Shown here: positions 59,001 to 64,000 of the stretch, in pieces
Position numbering within the stretch: the first letter of the stretch is position 1
How the letters are laid out: each line of letters starts with the position of its first letter
DNA from: Jatrophihabitans sp.
GTDB taxonomy: Bacteria; Actinomycetota; Actinomycetes; Mycobacteriales; Jatrophihabitantaceae
NCBI GenBank assembly: GCA_025927835.1
Contig: JAICKR010000002.1
Location: forward strand, 1 to 64,000
DNA length: 64,000 nt
Direction: 5' to 3'
Notes under the pieces: generated by a model
The model's input: the letters and a program-made list of their open reading frames with translations, nothing else
Told to the model about the DNA's origin: nothing
Database searches by the model: none
Program-made: the position numbers and the translations under genes

Positions 59001-62000
59001 GCACTCAGCGCATCCAGCGACGGCTTGTCGTGCGCGGTGAACGACTCGAATGTCGAGGCGCCCACGTTGTCGCCGCCCGAAGCGAAGATCGTCTTGTCGG
59101 CGCCGTACTGGTCGCGCAGCTCGTTCACGGCACCGCCGAGCGCGGCCGCGCCGCCGTCGGCGGAGTCCGCGACCAGGCGGCCGTGGAAGTCGTTGACCCC
59201 CACGATCTGCACGTCGGTCACCCTCGCCGCGTTCGCGTCGTCGAGCGCCGGCAGGGCGATGCCGATGACCATCGGGTTGTGGTCGGAGCTGCGGAACGGA
59301 GTGGCGCCGGCGAGGTCGGTCGCGTACGAGACGTCCGTCGGAATCCCGCTGCCCTGGCTGGTGCCGTAGTAGAAGTTCGTCGCGTTGTCGTTGTAGCGGC
59401 CGTAGTCGTAGGCGTCGGTCTCGTTGGCGTTGATCTCCCACACGTCGGCACCGGTGAAGTCCGACTGGAAGCCGGCGGACATGAACTCGTGGTCGATCGA
59501 GCCGACGGTGCCGTACCCGACCTGGTCGGTACCGGCGGCCGCTGCGGTGTTCGGTGTCGCAACCTTCACCGCGCCCGCGGCGTCGGTGCCCACGTTGACG
59601 TTGGAGGTGAAGTTGTAGGTGATGTCGTTCGCGTCGGTGGACTCCAGCAACGAGAAGTCCAGTGGGTCACGGCCCGTGCCGGGATCGGCCTGGGAGGCGG
59701 TGAGGATCGCCTTGATCGGGTCCTCTTCGGTGTAGGAGTTGAAGTCGCCGAGGATCAGCACCTTGTCGGTGTGCCACTTCGCGGCGAACTCGTTGGCGAA
59801 GCGGACGAGCTCCTGGCCCTGCTTGATGCGCGCCTGGTTGTAGGCGCCCACCAACGGGTCGGACTTGTTGTCACCGGTGATGGTGATGTTGGGGTCGTCG
59901 GACGTGCTCGTGCCGCCCTTGGACTTGAAGTGGTTCACGATGACGGCGAAGCCGTCGGAGTTCGGGTAGCCGACCGGCTTGAAGTACTGCGCCAGCGGTT
60001 CGCGGGCGTTGTCGAACGGCGAGGCGCCGTTGTAGGTCGGCTGCGCGTTGTTGCCCGGGCTGTCGGGGCTCAGCGGGTTGGCCGGGAAGTCCAGGTCGGA
60101 CGGGCCTACCGGCACGACCGTGGCCTTCTTGTAGATGAAGGCCGACCGGATGACGTCCTGTCCCGAGGCGTAGGAGCAGCTCGCGTTCGCCCGTGACGCC
60201 GCGTTGCCGTCGATCGGAGTGACCCCGTCACCGCGCAGGATGGAGCACATGTGCACGAGCGAGGTGGCGTCGGTCGCTTCCTCGGGTGACTTGACGTAGC
60301 TCCAGACGTCCGAGCCGGCCGCCGCGTTGAGCTTGTCGACCAGGTACTTCAGTGCGTCGTCGCGGTTCGCGATCGGCGTGCCCTGACCCTGGTCCTTGAG
60401 GTTGCTCAGGTCGGGGGAGAGCGGGCTGTTCGTGATGCCCTGCTTGAGCTTGTTCGGGTTCTCGATCTCCTCCAGGGAGATGATGTCGGCGCCCGAGCCG
60501 CGGTTCACGGCGTTGAGGTCGATGCCGCCCAGCCCGTTGATCGCGGTCACGATCTTGGCGGTCTGACGGTTGAGGTCCTCCTGGCGTGCGGCACCGCGGG
60601 GGGCGTTCGCGAGGCCGGCCTTGTAGGCGGTCGGCGCACCGGAGACCGGGTCCCAGGCGGAGGCCTGCCCGAACGGCGAGACGCACTGGAACGTCAGGGT
60701 CCGGTTGGCGTCGCGGTCGTAGTCGTACTGGCAGCCCTTCGTCGTCGACGAGGTCACGCCGGCGGCGGAGTTGCCGATCGCGGGGTTGTCGGCGGCGAAG
60801 GCCTCGCCCGTCTCGGTGAAGAAGTTCTCGACGTTGAACGTGGCGACCCGGATGTTCGACGTGCCAGTCGCGTTGATGTTCGCCGGGCTCGGCGCGACGT
60901 TGGCGGGGCGGGTGTCCTCGAACGAGACCACGTCACGGCCGAGGTCGGGCGTGCCCTGGTCGGTGCTCGAGACCGGCGTGCCGAGGATCGCGCGGTCGGG
61001 CTGCAGATACCACTTACCGGCGCGGGTCGCGGCCGTCGACGAAAGGTCCGGCCAGAAGCCGAGGACGAGGGCGTGCCCGCTGGCCGCCGTGACGTGGGCG
61101 CGGACGCGCACCGAGTGCGTCGCGTCCATGTACGGAAGCGGGATCGCGCTGTTGCCGCTCTTGCTCGGGTTGTAGTGCGTGCTCGCCGCGGTGAAGAACG
61201 TGTTGGTGCCGTCACCGAGGAAGTAACCACGGTTGACGATGTCCTGCTCGGCGTTCTGGATGCAGGTCGTGCTGGCCGGCGTGCCGTCGGCCGCGCAGAT
61301 CTCGGTCGGCTGGACGAGCGGCTTGTTGCCGCTGGCGACGCCGAGCTCACCGTCGGTCTCGTACTGGTACGTGTCGGTGATGACCGTGTCGGTGGGGGCG
61401 TAGGCCTCCCACTCGTGCGCCTCGCGGTCCGCGTACGTCGCCGGGAGCGCGGTCTGCACGGTGACCGTGCCGAGGCTGGCAGGGAGCTTGTGGGTGTTGG
61501 CGACGGTCGCGGTGATCTCGGTGGCGCTCTCGCTCGAGACCGCGCTTGCCGCCTTGTACTCGCTGACGGTGCCGCTGACCCGGACCGAGTCGCCGACTGC
61601 GATCGTGGCGCCGCCCGCGTCCTTGCCGGTGAAGCTGGTGCCGGTGTAGAAGACGAAGATCGCCTCGGAGGCGGGGGAGCTCGCGACGTCCGCATCGGGG
61701 GTCTGGATCACGTAGCCCGACAGTCCCGAGTTGGCCGCGCCGAGCGCGGCCGTGTTACCGGTGCCGGCGTAGCCCTTGTTCCACACGGCGGTGACGACGC
61801 CCTGCGTGCTCACCGTCTGGCCGGCGCCGGTGCCGGAGCTGGGCGCATACGTCGAGCGCGGCGCGGTGCCCTGGATCGAGGCGATCGACATCACGCTGTT
61901 GGTGACGGTGATGGTGAACGTCACGTCGATGGTGGTGGAGTCGTCCTGGTTGGTGACCGTGATCGTCACTGCGGTGGCCGGCTGGGTCGCCGTCGGGGTA

Positions 62001-63916
62001 CCGGCGATGTCGCCGGTCGAGGCGTTGAGCGAGAGGCCGGCCGGGAGGGTGCCGGTTTTTAGCGCGAAGCCGTACCCGTTGTTGTTCGCCGGCGAGGCGG
62101 CGAGCTGGATGTCCGCCGGGCTGCCGACGGCCAGGGTCTGGTCGCCGGGGTTGGTGACCAGGAAGCTGCCGACGGTCAGCTTGAAGGTGATGGTCGCCTT
62201 GGCGTTCAGCGCGTCCTTCGCGGTCGCGGTGATCGTGGAGACCCCGGACGCCGTCGGCGTACCCGAGATGACGCCGGTGGCGGGGTCGACGCTGATCCCG
62301 CTCGGCTGCCCGCTGATCGAGTAGGTGATCGCGCCGACGCCACCGGTGGCCTGCAGGGTGGCGACCGTCGTCGGTTGGTTGACCAGAGCCGTCTGGTCGG
62401 TGACGCCCGCCAGTGCCAGCGCCGGCTGGCTGTCGCCGTTCGAGTTGATCGCGTACGGCGCGATGGCGGTGAAGTCGGTGTGGTTGTTGTTGGTGTCGGT
62501 GCCGATCGGGGTGCGCTGCGCTGCGATGTTCACGCCGGTGATGAACCCGCTGAGGGCGCCCTCGTAGGCGAACGGCGTGAAGCTCGTGCTCACGCCGTAG
62601 CCGAGCGCGTCGATGACGTGCGCGGCACCGGTGAGGTCACCGGTGGGCATCGTGAACGGGTCCTGGGTGTCGACCAGCGCGATGGTGCCGTCCGCGAAGT
62701 TCCAGTTGATCGTCGAGTTGTCGTCGGGCGCCGGCAGGTCCACGCCGTTGGCGCCACCGTTCGAGGACGTTCCGGCAATCAGGTAGAAGCCGTGCGCCGG
62801 GATGGTGCCCGTCAGGTTCGTCTGCTGGGTCGAGCCCGGGCTCCCGGTGTTGCCGATGTTGTTGGACGCCAGGTAGGCGATCGAGTCGCCACTCAGGTCG
62901 ACGTTGTTGTCCGTCGGGTTGTAGAGCTCGATGAAGCTGTTCTTGTAGGACGCGCTGCCGAACCCGCCGTCGCCCCAGACCTGGGCGATCACGACGTGGT
63001 TCGCGGTGTCGCCGTCGGTGACCGTGAAGGTGAAGGTCTTCGACGCCGACGCGGGCGTGATGGCGCTGTCGGTGACCGTCGCGGTCAAGTGGTAGGTGCC
63101 GGTTGCGCTGGGCAGACCGGTGATGACGCCGCTCGAGCTGACGTTGAGGCCGTTGCCGTCCTCGCCGGTGAGGCTGTAGCTGTACGGCGTCTTGCCGCCG
63201 GTCGCGGCCAGCGTGAGGGGCTTGATGGGCGTGTTGCGATACCCCGTCTGGTCGGCGACGGCGCCGAGCGCGAGCGGCGCCGGTGGCCCGTTGGAGGCGG
63301 TGTTCTCCGGGTTCGGTGCGCCGGCGGTGAAGTCGGCTGCGTTGTTGTTGGTGTCGGCGTGCGCCGCGTTGCGCGAGACCGACGCCGTGTTCGACGGGGC
63401 CGGCGTCGGGCCGGTGCCCTCGAAGGTCGCCGCGGTGGTGCCGAAGCCGACGAAATCGACGACGTTGCCTGCGGTCGGCGCCGGGATGGTCGTGTTCGTC
63501 GCCGCGCCGGTGTAGAGCACGACCCGGCCGGCCGTGCCGGACATGTTGAGGGTCAGGCTTACGTCCGGTGTCGGGAGGGCCACTCCGTTGGCACCGATGG
63601 TGCCGCCGATGAGGTAGGTGTCGTTGGCGGGGACGCTGCCGCCGAGGTGAAGCTGGGCACCGCTGCCGCCGGTCGCGGACCAGTAGCCGATGTTGTAGTT
63701 GCCGAGCGGGACGCTCGCGGCGGTCGGGTTGTACAGCTCGATGAAGTCGGCGTTGTACGGCGCGCCGGAGTTGCCGCCCCCGCCGTACACCTCGTTGATG
63801 ACCAGGTCGGAGCCGGCCGGGTTGGCTTGCGCCTGCGGGACGAGGGCCTGGAGACCGACGACCGCGATCGCCGTGGAGACGAGGGCTGCGAGCACACGCC
63901 GAGAAGTCATCTTCAT
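55295..63916 (-). CDS. giant secreted ExeM/NucH-family endonuclease fused to 5'-nucleotidase with LTD and Ig-like repeats
   Basis: 2873 aa; signal peptide MKMTSRRVLAALVSTAIAVVGLQALVPQAQA; LTD-like DLVINEVYGGGGNSG...FIELYNPT; EEP-type NIRVATFNVENFF...ILGDFNSYTEEDPI...SSDHNPMVIG; UshA-type VQIVGVNDFHGR...GGDNVGAS...TVGNHEFDGQ. Confidence 0.92.
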   Translation of the reverse strand: MKMTSRRVLAALVSTAIAVVGLQALVPQAQANPAGSDLVINEVYGGGGNSGAPYNADFIELYNPTAASVPLGNYNIGYWSATGGSGAQLHLGGSVPANDTYLIGGTIGANGVALPTPDVSLTLNMSGTAGRVVLYTGAATNTTIPAPTAGNVVDFVGFGTTAATFEGTGPTPAPSNTASVSRNAAHADTNNNAADFTAGAPNPENTASNGPPAPLALGAVADQTGYRNTPIKPLTLAATGGKTPYSYSLTGEDGNGLNVSSSGVITGLPSATGTYHLTATVTDSAITPASASKTFTFTVTDGDTANHVVIAQVWGDGGFGSASYKNSFIELYNPTDNNVDLSGDSIAYLASNNIGNTGSPGSTQQTNLTGTIPAHGFYLIAGTSSNGGANGVDLPAPDDNSTINWNFADGTIALVDTQDPFTMPTGDLTGAAHVIDALGYGVSTSFTPFAYEGALSGFITGVNIAAQRTPIGTDTNNNHTDFTAIAPYAINSNGDSQPALALAGVTDQTALVNQPTTVATLQATGGVGAITYSISGQPSGISVDPATGVISGTPTASGVSTITATAKDALNAKATITFKLTVGSFLVTNPGDQTLAVGSPADIQLAASPANNNGYGFALKTGTLPAGLSLNASTGDIAGTPTATQPATAVTITVTNQDDSTTIDVTFTITVTNSVMSIASIQGTAPRSTYAPSSGTGAGQTVSTQGVVTAVWNKGYAGTGNTAALGAANSGLSGYVIQTPDADVASSPASEAIFVFYTGTSFTGKDAGGATIAVGDSVRVSGTVSEYKAASAVSSESATEITATVANTHKLPASLGTVTVQTALPATYADREAHEWEAYAPTDTVITDTYQYETDGELGVASGNKPLVQPTEICAADGTPASTTCIQNAEQDIVNRGYFLGDGTNTFFTAASTHYNPSKSGNSAIPLPYMDATHSVRVRAHVTAASGHALVLGFWPDLSSTAATRAGKWYLQPDRAILGTPVSSTDQGTPDLGRDVVSFEDTRPANVAPSPANINATGTSNIRVATFNVENFFTETGEAFAADNPAIGNSAAGVTSSTTKGCQYDYDRDANRTLTFQCVSPFGQASAWDPVSGAPTAYKAGLANAPRGAARQEDLNRQTAKIVTAINGLGGIDLNAVNRGSGADIISLEEIENPNKLKQGITNSPLSPDLSNLKDQGQGTPIANRDDALKYLVDKLNAAAGSDVWSYVKSPEEATDATSLVHMCSILRGDGVTPIDGNAASRANASCSYASGQDVIRSAFIYKKATVVPVGPSDLDFPANPLSPDSPGNNAQPTYNGASPFDNAREPLAQYFKPVGYPNSDGFAVIVNHFKSKGGTSTSDDPNITITGDNKSDPLVGAYNQARIKQGQELVRFANEFAAKWHTDKVLILGDFNSYTEEDPIKAILTASQADPGTGRDPLDFSLLESTDANDITYNFTSNVNVGTDAAGAVKVATPNTAAAAGTDQVGYGTVGSIDHEFMSAGFQSDFTGADVWEINANETDAYDYGRYNDNATNFYYGTSQGSGIPTDVSYATDLAGATPFRSSDHNPMVIGIALPALDDANAARVTDVQIVGVNDFHGRLVADSADGGAAALGGAVNELRDQYGADKTIFASGGDNVGASTFESFTAHDKPSLDALSAMGLDVSTVGNHEFDGQASLGADNVGWKDIVNRLMKKYDADSNPFGPAATAADPDGLPYLAANVTYSSDPDGSGPLQVGDTVAPPTKEISVVLNSGQTVKIGFVGTVTPDLNSLESPANLAGVHVEDEAGTITAINHYADQLKANGDKLVVLLTHEGAASTECSTMLTSGSSFAQELNGINDNVDAVLSGHTHLEYSCSFPVPGWSGRQITSRPVLQAGSYAVALDQLVYSFDTDGNPVDVTSNLVGVKGPVSTLLSAPDDPTVAAIVSDAVSASAVIGAQTLGKLGGPFDRARLSDGTENRGGESTLGNQVAEIQRWATSSDDPAGHVSSVNGSAQIALMNPGGLRADLEGQNADGSGDLTYRTAANVQPFANELTNMTLTGAQLKKVLEEQWSRDNIDNTHANIPARPFLKLGLSKGFSYSYHEVPDPVHSGATLGVVDQMWLNGTPIGLTTSYSVTVNSFLASGGDNFWELANGTHQEDTEQTDLQAQVDYMKQYLSTPLPVDYSQHAVRVTFPANAPSTYSAGDPVTFSLSSLLMTGPHDVQDTSLTIKDGATVLSSSIPVSPSNSTQPYDDRGNASVTVTLPAGIAGDQVLTVFGNQTGSGTPEAYIKLPGVKVASAVAADDQSALYGTAGSLTATVTASVAVDGSVTFSEGDTTLGQADVGSDGTATLALPTVTLSAGAHTITATYNGSDALLGSTTTFTFTVSKADTTTQVDPVDASVYGSPISVTAHVVSAGAAPTGDVSFADTSTSPATALGTAPVQEDGSAVLSGLVLDAGTHSIVATYLGDAGTTGSPSSATMAFVWTKELDVTADDQSIAYGDTLPEFTATVSGLVGSDHLVTAPTCVSTATAGSPVGHYPISCSGADAGPNYSLTYVDGQLTITTAPVVVTVTGTIIHNAGHLEYSASTPVPGLSVTGATCTTVSGGTAISASLPVGSYPFDPASCSGGVLSDANYAIDHYTGTLNVVALGVTTTTLASAPIAKGYAATLTAAGGKTPYAWSLAGGSLPTGLTLSAAGKISGTPTVVGTSTFTVRVTDSSSPKITATRTLTLGVVPMEIINDSLVAGLVQKNYSTQTLKATGGRATLTWSIASGSLPTGLKLAPGGTIGGVPTVSGSFTFTVRVADSSTPKNTATKTFTIVIAPMTITTASLPDGKVKKYYYQTLKVNGGKGAYAWTVSSGALPPGLKLALGAGAISGTPSTAGSYTFTVHVSDNGTPTNTASRTFTITINP

Positions 63917-64000
63917 CCGTTTTCTTGGTGCATCCGAGGGAACCGGGCGAACTATTCGCGCACGGAACGACCACTTGCCAGTCCAAAGATGAACGCAGGC

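Overview
High-GC actinobacterial-type window with about 52 credible protein-coding genes and no rRNA, tRNA, CRISPR array or transposase that I could recognise. Three blocks stand out. (1) About 1-42 kb is a catabolic/transport locus: two ABC importers (NMT1/TauA-type and Fe3+/phosphonate-type), three MFS transporters, a DMT exporter, a CoxG-M-S-L-like molybdenum hydroxylase, three luciferase-like (LLM) flavin oxidoreductases, a EutA-family ATPase, a bicupin, a Rieske protein, amidohydrolases/cyclic amidohydrolase, two paralogous TPP-dependent enzymes, an ALDH, an M29/NicX-like metalloprotein coupled to a D1-only Clp-type AAA+ ATPase, an ornithine cyclodeaminase family protein, a HIBADH-like oxidoreductase, an SDR, alpha/beta hydrolases and a GntR/FCD regulator. 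Reading the intergenic gaps by eye, I find nine copies of a 13-bp dyad, consensus GnATnC-n-GnATnC. They precede almost every transcription unit of this locus, including the GntR gene itself, so I propose one previously undescribed regulon, probably for an N-containing (hetero)cyclic compound. (2) About 43.6-55.3 kb holds a DEAD-box helicase, an alcohol dehydrogenase, a pruA-like P5C dehydrogenase divergent from a PucR-type regulator, and a tightly overlapping DAO/ACAD/AMP-ligase/DUF6282-like/IPMDH-like/VOC operon. A shared TTGTCGAAAC motif lies on both sides of the pucR gene. (3) About 55.3-63.9 kb is one giant secreted ExeM/NucH-type nuclease fused to a 5'-nucleotidase and Ig-like repeats. 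All family assignments come from motif recognition, not database searches.
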